Positions 17,341 through 26,164 of a stretch of DNA of 36,754 nucleotides are shown here, piece by piece; the first letter of the stretch is position 1, and the number at the start of each line of letters is the position of its first letter. Source of the DNA: CAIQQQ01 sp040399685 (GTDB lineage Bacteria; Pseudomonadota; Alphaproteobacteria; Acetobacterales; Acetobacteraceae); NCBI GenBank assembly GCA_040399685.1, contig JBBART010000031.1, positions 1-36,754 of the forward strand, written 5' to 3'. The notes under the pieces are model-generated. The model saw nothing but the letters and a program-made list of their open reading frames with translations, was not told where the DNA came from and searched no databases. A program made the translations under genes and the position numbers.

Positions 17341-17374
17341 TTGAGCCGAGAAAATTCTACTTGTGAAGCCCCTA

Positions 17375-17402
17375 GCGTCGGTTGGGATTACCATACCGAC
17401 GC
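17375..17402. terminator. Stem-loop after the DUF4965-type gene
   Basis: Perfect 8-base arms GCGTCGGT and ACCGACGC enclose a 12-base loop, four bases beyond the minus-strand stop at 17406. There is no T-run on the minus strand, so it may be an RNA-stabilising hairpin or a weak terminator. Confidence 0.4.
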
Positions 17403-17405
17403 ACG

Positions 17406-19415
17406 TCAATCGCCCCATGCGTCGGCCAGCAGCGCCACGAACAGGCCGCCCACCACCGAGCGCGCCTGGAAACCAATCTTGCGGGCATTGTCTGAAAAAT
17501 AGAGATCGGAGAACGGAACGCGATTCGGCGTCTCGTTGGCATAGAGTAAAATGGAATCGATGCAATCGCGCAGCAACGCAGGGTCATCGGCCAGGCAGAC
17601 GGCCCATAGCATCCATTCAGGTTTGGTCAGCGTGCCGCGCCCATCGAGCGGTAGGCCGTAGGGTTGGGCCTTGCTGCGGTAGAATTGCTGCTCCCGCCGG
17701 AGTTCCGCTTCTGGAAACAGACCGAGGCCGAGCAGTCGGTCCCACACCAGATTGTATTTCAAGCTCCAGGTGCCCGGCTGGTCGAACGCCAGCCTGGTGC
17801 CCTGGCCGTCACGGGCCACTTCGAGCCAGCGCCGCACGAAGGCTTCGGCGGTGGCGCGGTAGCGGGCGGCATCTTCGGTATGGCCCAGTGCCGCAGCCAC
17901 CTGGGCAAAGCCCCCGATGCCCATGATCGCCTTGGCTGATAGATTGACGTTGTGGCCGAGCACGCCGGAAAAGTCATCGGTGCAGAGTTGGTCGCCGGGA
18001 TCGAAGCCGGCCGCGACAAGATATTCCGCCCATTGCCGCAGCAGCGCCCAATGGGGAGCGGCATAGTCGACGTTCCCGTCTGCACGCGCCAACGCCGCGA
18101 CGAGGATCAGCATATTGCCAGCCTCTTCGACCGGCATCTGCGTCTCGATGATATTTTCGTTCGGGCCACGTTTGGTCACGAAATCCCGATAGGTCTGGCC
18201 ATTGGCGAGAGGATAGGTGCCAAGATCGTGCGGTGGGAAAGGATGCGGCCAATCAGGCGACGCACTGTAGGCCATCACCGGATCCAGCATCGCCTTCAGC
18301 AGGTCTGGGTTGAACAGCAGAAACAAAGGCGCCGAGGGGTAGGTGACATCGACGGTGGCAATGCAGCCATTGGAGAAATTCTCTTTCGAAAGAAACAGTT
18401 TCTGACCGTTCGATCCGGCCACCAGCTTGTGTGCCGCGATCGCCTGGCGCCAGGTGAGCGCCAGCAGATCGGCGTAGCCTGGGCCACCGACAGTTTCAGC
18501 GCGCACTGACAGCGCCCGGTCGAAATCGGCACAGCGCTTTTGCACGACGGCGGCATCGCGCATTGCGTCGGCCAGCATCGCAAGCGGATCGGCATCCGGG
18601 TGCCGGCGCCACCAAGGGCGCAGGCGCTCTCCCATCACTTCGACCGACCACTCATCATCATACGCGATCAGCACAACTGATTCTGTGCCATCATTGGCCA
18701 GAGGCAGCATGGCGGCCGCGATCGCGTCGGAATTATAGTCTACCTTGCGCGGCGGCGGCTTGTGTCCCTCGGCTGACAGCTGGCCATGACGGGCATAGGT
18801 ATCCCGGCAATGATCGATATCCCCGATGACAACCTCTCCCGCTCCTTCGCCGATCGCGAGAAAGGACGTGCCCCATTCGATGCGGCGGTGATCACCGGCC
18901 TCGGCCAAAATACGTTGATGTTCAGATCGAAACGACGCGATTGACAATCCACAGGCGTGGTCCTGCCGCCAGACAACGCGCTCATGGGGAAGATTGACGG
19001 CCCACTCGCCGGTCATGTCGACATAGGCCGTGACATCATGTGTGCGCCCGTCCAACGAGTGGGTCGCCAACGACATGTATGCCACCGGGCGTGACAGCAG
19101 ATCGAGGTCATCGGCCAGCAGCGCTGAAGTGAAGGTCACGCGCAGTTCGACCGCACCGCAGCGGAACAGCGCGCGGGTTTGGGTTGCCCCCACAGTCAGC
19201 GAAGTTTGCACGGCGGCTTTTGCCAGAAACTCCGGGCCGCCGAGGAAACGATAGGCTTGGCCGTCCACGCGCACGACGCCGTAGAGCGCCATTTTGGTGC
19301 CGGTCCAGTGTCGCGGCCAGTCATCGTTGAGATTGTCCGCGCAACACCAAACGCTGGTGTGCGGATCAATCGTGACAAGTGGAACGGCGGGGGCCCGGCG
19401 CAGTCGTTGCTGCAT
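17406..19415 (-). CDS. DUF4965/DUF5127/DUF1793 family protein (glutaminase A-like), probable glycosidase
   Basis: This is a 669-residue protein. The ATG at 19415 is preferred over 19454 because GGAGG lies eight bases upstream. The N-terminal half is beta-rich (DUF5127-like; VTIDPHTSVWCCADNLNDDW). The C-terminal part is an (alpha/alpha)6-type fold with the family blocks KENFSNGCIATVDVTYPSAP, HPFPPHDLGTYPLANGQ, PVEEAGNMLILVAALARADG, DDFSGVLGHNVNLSAKAI and TWSLKYNLVWDRLLGLGLFP. The family is annotated in databases as glutaminase A from a fungal enzyme, but the fold and this neighbourhood (sugar importer, GH51) suggest action on a glycoside. No signal peptide is seen, so a cytoplasmic enzyme acting on imported oligosaccharide is likely. 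It is transcribed divergently from the importer. Confidence 0.75.
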   Translation of the reverse strand: MQQRLRRAPAVPLVTIDPHTSVWCCADNLNDDWPRHWTGTKMALYGVVRVDGQAYRFLGGPEFLAKAAVQTSLTVGATQTRALFRCGAVELRVTFTSALLADDLDLLSRPVAYMSLATHSLDGRTHDVTAYVDMTGEWAVNLPHERVVWRQDHACGLSIASFRSEHQRILAEAGDHRRIEWGTSFLAIGEGAGEVVIGDIDHCRDTYARHGQLSAEGHKPPPRKVDYNSDAIAAAMLPLANDGTESVVLIAYDDEWSVEVMGERLRPWWRRHPDADPLAMLADAMRDAAVVQKRCADFDRALSVRAETVGGPGYADLLALTWRQAIAAHKLVAGSNGQKLFLSKENFSNGCIATVDVTYPSAPLFLLFNPDLLKAMLDPVMAYSASPDWPHPFPPHDLGTYPLANGQTYRDFVTKRGPNENIIETQMPVEEAGNMLILVAALARADGNVDYAAPHWALLRQWAEYLVAAGFDPGDQLCTDDFSGVLGHNVNLSAKAIMGIGGFAQVAAALGHTEDAARYRATAEAFVRRWLEVARDGQGTRLAFDQPGTWSLKYNLVWDRLLGLGLFPEAELRREQQFYRSKAQPYGLPLDGRGTLTKPEWMLWAVCLADDPALLRDCIDSILLYANETPNRVPFSDLYFSDNARKIGFQARSVVGGLFVALLADAWGD

Positions 19416-19861
19416 GGATGTTTCCTCCAGTTTTATGTGCGGCGGCTCGGTCAAGGCGAAGGACGAACCCCATAAATTTGATTGGAGAACGTCATATCGA
19501 TGCCACCCGCGCCAGCCGGGTTGGCACGTTGCGGACCAACTGCGCCTTGCCGTTTGGCCGTTTCGTTACTGGGCCCTGACCAATCTCAATAGGTCACAAA
19601 GCGCATTCTCCGCTTGCAATCGCTCTCCCACCAGAAAACGGCCGGCAACGATGAATCGTGCAAGATGAGCAGCGATGACCGAACAGAGCTTGCCACCCAA
19701 AATTACAGACGAGAACTGGTGAATTGCAGTTCTTGTGATTCAGTCCCCCTGGGCTCTGCTTGACAGATTTAAGCGCGCGACGTTAGCGCCGTCAATCATC
19801 ATACAAATGCGACGCCAAAATGGTGCGCATCGCGATGAGAAAGCTTTCTGGGGAGGAAGCG
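19416..19861. promoter_or_regulatory. Divergent regulatory region of the glycoside-use locus
   Basis: This 446-base region lies between divergent starts and has no credible gene. On the plus strand a perfect TTGACA lies at 19762-19767 but has only TTAGCG 17 bases on. A 22-base inverted repeat lies at 19712-19733. An imperfect GACG-7-CGTC palindrome at 19777-19791 could be a LacI-type half-operator. No regulator gene is in the locus. The distal part next to 19862 carries the strong GGGGAGGAAG ribosome-binding site of the importer ATPase. Confidence 0.35.
19712..19733. repeat. Inverted repeat, candidate operator
   Basis: Perfect 7-base arms AGAACTG and CAGTTCT are separated by 8 bases (GTGAATTG). 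The position, about 30 bases upstream of a TTGACA box in a divergent promoter region, suits a regulator site. Confidence 0.35.
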
Positions 19862-20932
19862 ATGGCCGAGTTCAGCCTACGTGGGCTGTCGAAAAGCTAC
19901 GGCCCGGTCGAGGTGATCAGGGATTTGTCGCTCGACATTCCATCCGGAGAGTTTGCCGTATTTCTCGGTCCGTCCGGCTGCGGCAAGTCGACTCTTCTGC
20001 GCATGATCGCGGGCCTTGAGGCGCTGACCCGTGGCGAGATCCATCTTGGCGGCCACCGGATCGACGTCTTGCCGCCCGGCGATCGCGGGGTGGCGATGGT
20101 GTTCCAGCAATACGCGCTCTATCCGCACATGACGGTGCGCCAGAATATGGCGTTCGGCCTGCGTAACATCGGAACCGCAGCAGCCGATATTACGCAAAAG
20201 ATCGCAGCTGCATCTGAGATGTTGGAAATCACGCCACTGCTCGACCGCAAGCCGGCGCAACTTTCCGGTGGGCAGCGACAACGCGTTGCCATTGGGCGTG
20301 CGATCGTGAAGCAGCCACGCGCATTCCTGTTCGACGAACCCCTGTCTAATCTGGATGCCACACTGCGCAGCCGCACCCGCATCGAACTGGCCCGCCTACA
20401 CCAGCGCATGCAGTCGACAATGATCTTCGTTACTCACGACCAGGTGGAGGCGATGACGATGGCAACGCGGATCGTTGTCATGAACCACGGACAGATCGAA
20501 CAGGTCGGAACGCCGATGGAGGTTTATCGCCGTCCGCAAACACGCTTCGTGGCGGGCTTTGTGGGAACGCCTGCCATGAATTTCGTCACTGTCACGGGCG
20601 CGGAGGATCGCGGCGGCTGGGCGTTGGTGCACCTTGCCGATGGCAGCCAGGTTGTCACCGGTGTGCCGTTCGCGCAACTGCGCACAGGAGACCTAACGTT
20701 GGGGGTGCGTGCGGAAGATATAAGGCAAGGCGGCGATATACCGGCGCGTGTCGATGTCATCGAACGGCTTGGCGAGCGCACATTGGTTTATGCCAATCTG
20801 CGAGATGGCAGCACGATCGTCTATGACGAGCCCGGCGATGTCGAAGTTGCCATTGGCCAAGATGTCCACCTGACCATCGACGGTGCCCACACGCATCTCT
20901 TTGATGCCGAGGGGGCAGCGATCCGTGGCTAA
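19862..20932 (+). CDS. Sugar ABC importer ATPase (MalK/UgpC-like)
   Basis: This is a 356-residue ATPase of the CUT1 carbohydrate importer class. I placed the start at 19862 (MAEFSLRG) behind GGGGAGGAAGCG; an upstream in-frame ATG at 19820 lacks support. Motifs are Walker A GPSGCGKST (residues 36-44), signature LSGGQRQRVAIGRA, Walker B FLFDEPLSNLD and switch VTHDQVEAMT. The C-terminal 120 residues form the TOBE/OB regulatory domain (FVGTPAMNFV, LGVRAEDIR). It powers uptake through the two permeases encoded next; the second gene's GTG overlaps its 3' end by eight bases. Confidence 0.92.
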   Translation: MAEFSLRGLSKSYGPVEVIRDLSLDIPSGEFAVFLGPSGCGKSTLLRMIAGLEALTRGEIHLGGHRIDVLPPGDRGVAMVFQQYALYPHMTVRQNMAFGLRNIGTAAADITQKIAAASEMLEITPLLDRKPAQLSGGQRQRVAIGRAIVKQPRAFLFDEPLSNLDATLRSRTRIELARLHQRMQSTMIFVTHDQVEAMTMATRIVVMNHGQIEQVGTPMEVYRRPQTRFVAGFVGTPAMNFVTVTGAEDRGGWALVHLADGSQVVTGVPFAQLRTGDLTLGVRAEDIRQGGDIPARVDVIERLGERTLVYANLRDGSTIVYDEPGDVEVAIGQDVHLTIDGAHTHLFDAEGAAIRG

Positions 20933-21830
20933 GGTGGGCAACGTGCGATCGGCGGACACAGCCGGCATCGGTGTGCCACGGGGCGTGAACATGCTGTTCG
21001 TGCTGCCCTACATGGCGATTCTGTTGGTGATGGTTATTCTGCCGCTTCTTCTTGGCGTCTGGCTGGCGTTTCAAGACTACGACATGCTGAGTGGCTGGAA
21101 CGGCTTCGTAGGTTTGGAGAATTTCCAAAACCTGCTGGATGACCGCATCTTTCGCGGTACGGTGCGCAACACAATCCTGTTCGTTCTGATGACGACGCCG
21201 GCCTTCGTATGCCTCGGCTTGTTCCTGGCGCTGGCGCTGAACAACCGTTTGCGCCGCAGCGCCTCTCTGCGTGCAATTTTCTTCGGATCATCGGTGCTCT
21301 CAGTCACCATCGTCACACTTGTCTGGCGGTTGGTCTATCTTCCGGATCGTGGATTGCTGGCCAACGGATTGGGTGTGTTCGGCCTGAAGAGTTTCGATCT
21401 TGTCACCAGCGAGACCTGGGCCCTGCCTGCGATTGCGGTGGTGACGGTGTGGTGGATCATTGGCCTGCCAATGACATTGTTCCTCGCCGCCCTGCAGCAG
21501 ATCCCGGCCGATCTGTATGAAGCGGCAGCCCTCGACAATGCATTGCGCACGCGCACGCTGCTGTCGATCACGCTTCCGTCGATCCGGCGCACTGTACTAG
21601 TGGTGGCGGTTCTGGAAGTGATTATGCAATTCCAACTCTTCGGTCAGGCTCTTCTGATCACGGGCGGTGGCCCGAACAACATGTCTCGCCCGATGGTCCA
21701 GTTCATCTACGAGTCTGGCTTCCGTGATCTTCAGCTTGGATTTGCCGCCGCCGCATCGCAGGTGCTGTTCGTGCTGATGGTGCTCGGTGCGCTGGCCCAA
21801 ACCTGGGCAGGCCGAAAGCGGGAAGGCTGA
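20925..21830 (+). CDS. Sugar ABC importer permease (MalF-like)
   Basis: This is a CUT1-type inner-membrane permease of 301 residues when started at the GTG at 20925, which has GAGGGGGC upstream and overlaps the ATPase stop. An in-frame ATG at 20883 would overlap the ATPase gene by 50 bases and is less likely. About six hydrophobic segments are visible, beginning with MLFVLPYMAILLVMVILPLL. The cytoplasmic EAA loop that docks the ATPase is YEAAALDNALRTRTLLSITLP. It forms a heterodimer with the MalG-like protein encoded three bases downstream. Confidence 0.9.
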   Translation: MAKVGNVRSADTAGIGVPRGVNMLFVLPYMAILLVMVILPLLLGVWLAFQDYDMLSGWNGFVGLENFQNLLDDRIFRGTVRNTILFVLMTTPAFVCLGLFLALALNNRLRRSASLRAIFFGSSVLSVTIVTLVWRLVYLPDRGLLANGLGVFGLKSFDLVTSETWALPAIAVVTVWWIIGLPMTLFLAALQQIPADLYEAAALDNALRTRTLLSITLPSIRRTVLVVAVLEVIMQFQLFGQALLITGGGPNNMSRPMVQFIYESGFRDLQLGFAAAASQVLFVLMVLGALAQTWAGRKREG

Positions 21831-21833
21831 CCG

Positions 21834-22673
21834 ATGGAAACCTATCGTCGCGGGCGCGCGCTCACGGACCGAATGATGTTCGTCGCTGTTGCTGCACTCG
21901 CGGCGATCTGGATCGCGCCGATCATCTGGGTGGTGGGCCTGTCGTTCAAACCGAACGAGGTGCTGATGCACAGCACCGGCGGCATTTTTTCGGCCCCGTT
22001 CACGCTGAAGAACTACTTCGATATCCTCGCGGCAAGCTCGGTTTTTGGCTGGATGCTGAACAGCGCGATTGTGGCCATCGGGCAGACCGTGCTGACCCTG
22101 ATCATAGCATCACTCGCCGGATACGGGTTCGCGCGCACCAACTTCCCTGGCCGCAACATCCTGTTTGTGATCGTGCTTGCGGCCCTGGCCGTGCCGGAAC
22201 AGGCCATCATCGTACCACTGCATACGATGGTCGCGTCTGTCGAACTGCACAATTCGTATGCCGCCCTTATCATGCCCCGTCTTGCATTTCCGTTCGGGGT
22301 TTTGCTGATGACGCAGTATTTCCGTGCAATATCTCCGGAAATCGAGGAAGCGGCGTTGCTGGATCGCGCCTCACGTTTCAAGATTTTCTGGTGCATCGTT
22401 CTGCCGCTGTCCGTGCCGGCCCAGGTTACTTTGGGTATTTATACGTTCCTGCATGCATGGAACGAATATTTCTGGCCACTGGTGTCTGCCACAAAACCTG
22501 AGATGTACACCCTCACCATCGGTCTTGCCTCAATGCAGACCAACTTCGCACAGACCGAAGGTATCGGCTTCCTGATGGCCCAGGCCGTGTTCGCAGGCAT
22601 GCCGGTTCTTATTCTTTACCTGTTCTTCCAGCGATACATCGTCAGTGCGGTGGCCGGTGGCGGCTCGAAGTGA
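21834..22673 (+). CDS. Sugar ABC importer permease (MalG-like)
   Basis: This is a 279-residue CUT1 permease with six predicted membrane helices. The EAA loop EIEEAALLDRASRFKIFW is followed by the CIVLPLSVPAQ segment. GGGAAGG lies seven bases upstream of the ATG, which is three bases from the previous stop, so it is in the same transcript. The C-terminal FFQRYIVSAVAGGGSK is typical of MalG-type subunits and touches the ATPase. The substrate is set mainly by the binding protein that follows. Confidence 0.92.
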   Translation: METYRRGRALTDRMMFVAVAALAAIWIAPIIWVVGLSFKPNEVLMHSTGGIFSAPFTLKNYFDILAASSVFGWMLNSAIVAIGQTVLTLIIASLAGYGFARTNFPGRNILFVIVLAALAVPEQAIIVPLHTMVASVELHNSYAALIMPRLAFPFGVLLMTQYFRAISPEIEEAALLDRASRFKIFWCIVLPLSVPAQVTLGIYTFLHAWNEYFWPLVSATKPEMYTLTIGLASMQTNFAQTEGIGFLMAQAVFAGMPVLILYLFFQRYIVSAVAGGGSK

Positions 22674-22706
22674 CCATCCAAAAACAACAAAAATAATCTG
22701 GAGGAC

Positions 22707-24038
22707 ATGATGATGTTGAGACGCGCCCTTCTTCCCTTGGCCGGGGCGGCCATGATGGCCTTGCTCGCCAGCCCCGCCGCCGCACAGCCCAAGACCGAAA
22801 TCACGTTTGCCCGCTTCTTCGGCGCCTGCGAAGGTGACTATGGAACCTCGCAGGATGTGGCAACCGCGCGCGGCGAATGCGGCGTGATGACAACGCTGGT
22901 CAATCTGTTCAACGCGACGAACAAAGACAACATCTTGGTCAAGCCCCAGATCATCGAATGGGGCCCTTACTACCAACAGCTCAATGCCCGTATCGCGGCA
23001 CACGACATCCCAGCGATTGCCGTGATGCACACAGCACAGATCGGCGACTACACGCGCTATATCGAGGAACTGGATCCCGTTCTGAAGGAAGCCGGCATCG
23101 ATGCCGCCGACTTTACTCCCAATGCGCGCGCCGGCGTCACGGTCGGCGGCAAGATCTACGCGATGCCATGGGACACCCATTCCTGGCTGTGGCACTTCAA
23201 CATCGGCCTGTTCAAGAAGGCCGGCCTGGTCGACACCGACGGCCAGCCCTTGGTGCCAAAGACCGTCGATGAAATGATAGCCCAGGCCAAGCAGATGAAA
23301 GAAAAAACCGGCAAACCATACGTTATTATCGCCACCTCCGGGCCCGGCGACTTCGCCAATGGCGGGCGCGGCTATTACTCCTGGCTGTACGACCAGGGCG
23401 GCAGCATTTTCCCGAACGGTTTCGAGAAGGCCGATTTCAGAACGCCTGCCTCGCTCAACGCCTTTCGCGCCTTTGAGGCGTTGGCAAAGGGTGACTATAT
23501 CACCAGGGGATTGGACGGCTCCGGCGCGCTGGGCGGCTTCATGAACGGCGCCGGCGCCGTCTACATGACCGGCACCTGGCGGATCGACGACTTCCTCGCA
23601 GCGTCGGCCAAGCCCGGCAGCGGGCTTGCGGAAGGCTACACGACGCGGGTGTTCCCCAACCTGTTTCAGACGAAATCAGTGTGGACGGACAACCACAGCT
23701 GGGTTCTGCCAAAGGGCGGCACCACGCCGGCCAATCGCAAGGCCGCGCTGATCTTCATGAAGTTTCTGTGGGATCACAATTTCGACTGGGCCCGTGGCGG
23801 CGGACACTTGCCGGCACGGCAATCGCTGATGGCGGAATACAGCAAGCTGCCGCTGCGCCAATACGTGGTTGATATCCCCACATTCGGTAAGGCGCTGCCG
23901 CACGAGGTTCGCCGGCAATTCGCATTCCAAAACATGATTGGCGAAGAGGTCGCCAACATCATCAACTCCCGCAAAACCGCCGAACAGGCTGCCGACGCCG
24001 CCCAGGAACGCAGCATCGGGCTGTTGCGCGGCCGCTGA
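22707..24038 (+). CDS. Sugar ABC importer periplasmic binding protein
   Basis: This is a 443-residue extracellular solute-binding protein of family 1. The N terminus carries a Sec signal peptide: basic MLRR, a hydrophobic core, and a likely cut after SPAAA near residue 26. The mature part has the family layout of strand-helix lobes (KTEITFARFFG; IAVMHTAQIGDYTRYIEEL; GKIYAMPWDTHSWLWHFN). Three ATG codons stand in tandem (22707, 22710, 22713). With GGAGG ending just before 22705, the second or third fits normal spacing better than the first. Aromatic residues in the PWDTHSWLW stretch probably stack on sugar. Its partner GH51 suggests an arabinose-containing oligosaccharide as ligand (inference). 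Confidence 0.9.
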   Translation: MMMLRRALLPLAGAAMMALLASPAAAQPKTEITFARFFGACEGDYGTSQDVATARGECGVMTTLVNLFNATNKDNILVKPQIIEWGPYYQQLNARIAAHDIPAIAVMHTAQIGDYTRYIEELDPVLKEAGIDAADFTPNARAGVTVGGKIYAMPWDTHSWLWHFNIGLFKKAGLVDTDGQPLVPKTVDEMIAQAKQMKEKTGKPYVIIATSGPGDFANGGRGYYSWLYDQGGSIFPNGFEKADFRTPASLNAFRAFEALAKGDYITRGLDGSGALGGFMNGAGAVYMTGTWRIDDFLAASAKPGSGLAEGYTTRVFPNLFQTKSVWTDNHSWVLPKGGTTPANRKAALIFMKFLWDHNFDWARGGGHLPARQSLMAEYSKLPLRQYVVDIPTFGKALPHEVRRQFAFQNMIGEEVANIINSRKTAEQAADAAQERSIGLLRGR

Positions 24039-24044
24039 TCAAAA

Positions 24045-24080
24045 CCGCGCCCTCGTTGCAGGGGGCGCGGACTTTCTTTT
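24045..24080 (+). terminator. Intra-operon hairpin terminator or attenuator
   Basis: Eight-base arms CCGCGCCC and GGGCGCGG enclose a 10-base loop and are followed by a T-rich tail (TTTCTTTT at 24073-24080), just after the binding-protein stop. It probably terminates part of the transcripts so that the binding protein is made in excess over the enzyme downstream. Confidence 0.7.
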
Positions 24081-24093
24081 CCGGAGACATATC

Positions 24094-25647
24094 ATGCGTA
24101 AGGCGACCGTCCTGCTGGACCGTGACTTCACCATCGGCCAAACCGATCCGCGCCTGTTTGGCGCCTTCATCGAGCATCTCGGTCGCTGCGTCTATGGCGG
24201 CATCTATGAGCCGGGCCACCCGACCGCGGACGCAAAAGGCTTCCGCCAGGACGTTATGGAGTTGGTGCGCGAACTCGCGCCCACCATCATGCGCTATCCC
24301 GGCGGCAATTTTGTTTCAGGCTACAACTGGGAAGATGGCGTAGGGCCGGTTGCGGACCGCCCGGCACGCCTGGATTACGCCTGGTTTTCCACGGAACCGA
24401 ACAGCTTCGGCACCAACGAGTTTATCGACTGGTGCCGCGACGCCAAGATAGAGCCGATGCTCGCCGTCAATCTCGGCACACGCGGGCCACAGGATGCCGG
24501 CTACTTCATCGAATATTGCAATCATCCAGGCGGCACCCATTACTCCGAACTGCGCCGCAAGCACGGCTGGGACAAGCCGCATGATGTGAAATTCTGGTGC
24601 TTGGGCAACGAGATGGACGGCCCCTGGCAGACCTGTGCGCGCACGGCCGACGAATATGGCCGGGTGGCACAGGAAGCCGCCAAGATCATGCGCTGGGTCG
24701 ACAGCACCATCGAACTTGCCGCCTGCGGCTCCTCCGGCCGGAAGATGCCCACGTTCGGCACCTGGGAAGACCGCGTGCTGGAGCACACGTTCAACGATGT
24801 CGAGTGGATCAGCCTGCACACCTACCTCAACAACTACGCCGATGACACGCCGGCCTTTCTGGCGAGTCCTGATTTGATGGACAACTTCATCGAGGAGGTG
24901 GTGGCGATTGCCGATGCGGTCGCCGCTCGCAAACGGTCCAGCAAACGCATCATGCTGAGCTTTGATGAGTGGAACGTCTGGTATCGCACCCGCCGCCCGC
25001 GTGAGTCACGCATCCTGCCCGGCTGGCCGGTGGCGCCGCCGATCCTGGAGGAAATCTACGACATGCAAGACGCGCTGGCATTTGGCGGCGCCGTTATTTC
25101 GTTGCTCAATCACGCAGATCGCGTACGCTGCGCCTGCCTTGCACAGTTGGTCAACGTTATCGGCCCAATCATGACCGAGACCGGCGGCCCGGCCTGGCGC
25201 CAGACGATATTCTGGCCGTTCAAGCACTTCAGCAATTTCGGACATGGCGAGGTGCTTCGGACGAAGATCGTCTGTGATACCTACGACACCGAGTATTTCG
25301 ATCCTGCCGGCATGGATGACGAATACCGCACACCCATGAGCGGCGTGCCATATCTCAAGCTTTCGGCCGTGCATGACGGCAATGGTGGGCTCACGCTGTT
25401 CGCCCTGAACCGCGATCTCGAAGGCCCGATGCACCTCAGCGTCGAAGCACGCAGCTTTTCCGGCCTTTTGCTGGTGGAAGCCGTCACACTGCATGATGAC
25501 GATCTGAAAGCCGTGAACTCCAAAAGCGCGCCGGACCGGATCGCTCCCATGCCGCTGGCGGGGGTCACGGTGACGGACGCCAAAATCACGGCACTCCTGC
25601 CACCCGCCTCATGGACGATTCTGCGATTTGCACAGCAACAACCGTAA
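24094..25647 (+). CDS. abfA: GH51 alpha-L-arabinofuranosidase
   Basis: This is a 517-residue retaining glycosidase that releases terminal alpha-L-arabinofuranose. The ATG at 24094 has GGAG seven bases upstream; the frame extends further upstream into the binding-protein gene, but that part is not homologous. Family hallmarks are DPRLFGAFIEHLGRCVYGGI near the start, IMRYPGGNFVSGYNWEDGVG, the acid/base in WCLGNEMDGPW (Glu173) and the nucleophile in SFDEWNVWY (Glu292). The spacing of the two Glu residues agrees with characterised GH51 enzymes. The C-terminal 130 residues form the usual beta-sandwich. There is no signal peptide, so it acts in the cytoplasm on imported arabino-oligosaccharides. 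Confidence 0.93.
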   Translation: MRKATVLLDRDFTIGQTDPRLFGAFIEHLGRCVYGGIYEPGHPTADAKGFRQDVMELVRELAPTIMRYPGGNFVSGYNWEDGVGPVADRPARLDYAWFSTEPNSFGTNEFIDWCRDAKIEPMLAVNLGTRGPQDAGYFIEYCNHPGGTHYSELRRKHGWDKPHDVKFWCLGNEMDGPWQTCARTADEYGRVAQEAAKIMRWVDSTIELAACGSSGRKMPTFGTWEDRVLEHTFNDVEWISLHTYLNNYADDTPAFLASPDLMDNFIEEVVAIADAVAARKRSSKRIMLSFDEWNVWYRTRRPRESRILPGWPVAPPILEEIYDMQDALAFGGAVISLLNHADRVRCACLAQLVNVIGPIMTETGGPAWRQTIFWPFKHFSNFGHGEVLRTKIVCDTYDTEYFDPAGMDDEYRTPMSGVPYLKLSAVHDGNGGLTLFALNRDLEGPMHLSVEARSFSGLLLVEAVTLHDDDLKAVNSKSAPDRIAPMPLAGVTVTDAKITALLPPASWTILRFAQQQP

Positions 25648-25668
25648 ATCCTCCGGCAATACCGGCAC

Positions 25669-25712
25669 ATCGATCACCGGGTGGAATGGGCCACCCGGTG
25701 ATCGATTTTCGG
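25669..25712. terminator. Strong rho-independent terminator between convergent operons
   Basis: Perfect 16-base arms (25669-25684 and 25691-25706) enclose the six-base loop AATGGG; the second arm is followed by TTTC on the plus strand. It lies 21 bases after the GH51 stop and 19 bases beyond the minus-strand stop at 25726, so it may serve both directions, although the minus side lacks a T-run. Confidence 0.85.
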
Positions 25713-25725
25713 ATTCAGCGAAGAC

Positions 25726-26148
25726 TTACCTGGGTGAGCGGTCCAGCCGTTGAAAGCGCGGCAGGACAAAGCCATCCTGCATCTCCACGTATACCATCGC
25801 GACTCCCTGGCCGATGGAATCATCCCCCGGCATGTCGCCAGTCAGGTTGCTGATCATCGTCGGCCCCTCTTCGAGGCGCACGGCAACGCAATTATACGGC
25901 GCCGGGTAGGCGGCCAGGTATTTCCGGTGGAACACCACCCAGGAGAGGATCTTTCCCTTGCCCGAAATCTCCTTCCATTCGAGGTCGCATGACAGGCATT
26001 GCGGGCATGACGGTCCTGGCGGATATTGCCAACCCGAACAGGCGCGGCACCGCTGCAGGCGCATCGCCCGCGCCGAGATGCTCTCCCACATCGGCTTGTC
26101 ATAGAGGCCCATCACGGGCGGCGGGGTTTTGACATCGATTGCGTTCAT
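25726..26148 (-). CDS. DUF35 zinc-ribbon/OB-fold protein, thiolase partner (BbsA-like)
   Basis: This is a 140-residue protein. I place the start at 26148 (MNAIDVKTPPP) behind GAAGAAGGG; a longer frame to 26328 runs inside the thiolase gene. The N-terminal rubredoxin-like zinc ribbon has Cys34, Cys37, Cys48 and Cys51 (CRAC and CPQC pairs), followed by an OB-fold (ILSWVVFHRKYLAAYPAPYN, MISNLTGDMPGDD). DUF35 proteins form complexes with SCP2-type thiolases and help bind acyl-CoA, as in BbsA-BbsB and in the steroid side-chain aldolases. It is 16 bases after the thiolase gene and last in the operon. Confidence 0.88.
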   Translation of the reverse strand: MNAIDVKTPPPVMGLYDKPMWESISARAMRLQRCRACSGWQYPPGPSCPQCLSCDLEWKEISGKGKILSWVVFHRKYLAAYPAPYNCVAVRLEEGPTMISNLTGDMPGDDSIGQGVAMVYVEMQDGFVLPRFQRLDRSPR

Positions 26149-26164
26149 GTTCGTCAACCCTTCT

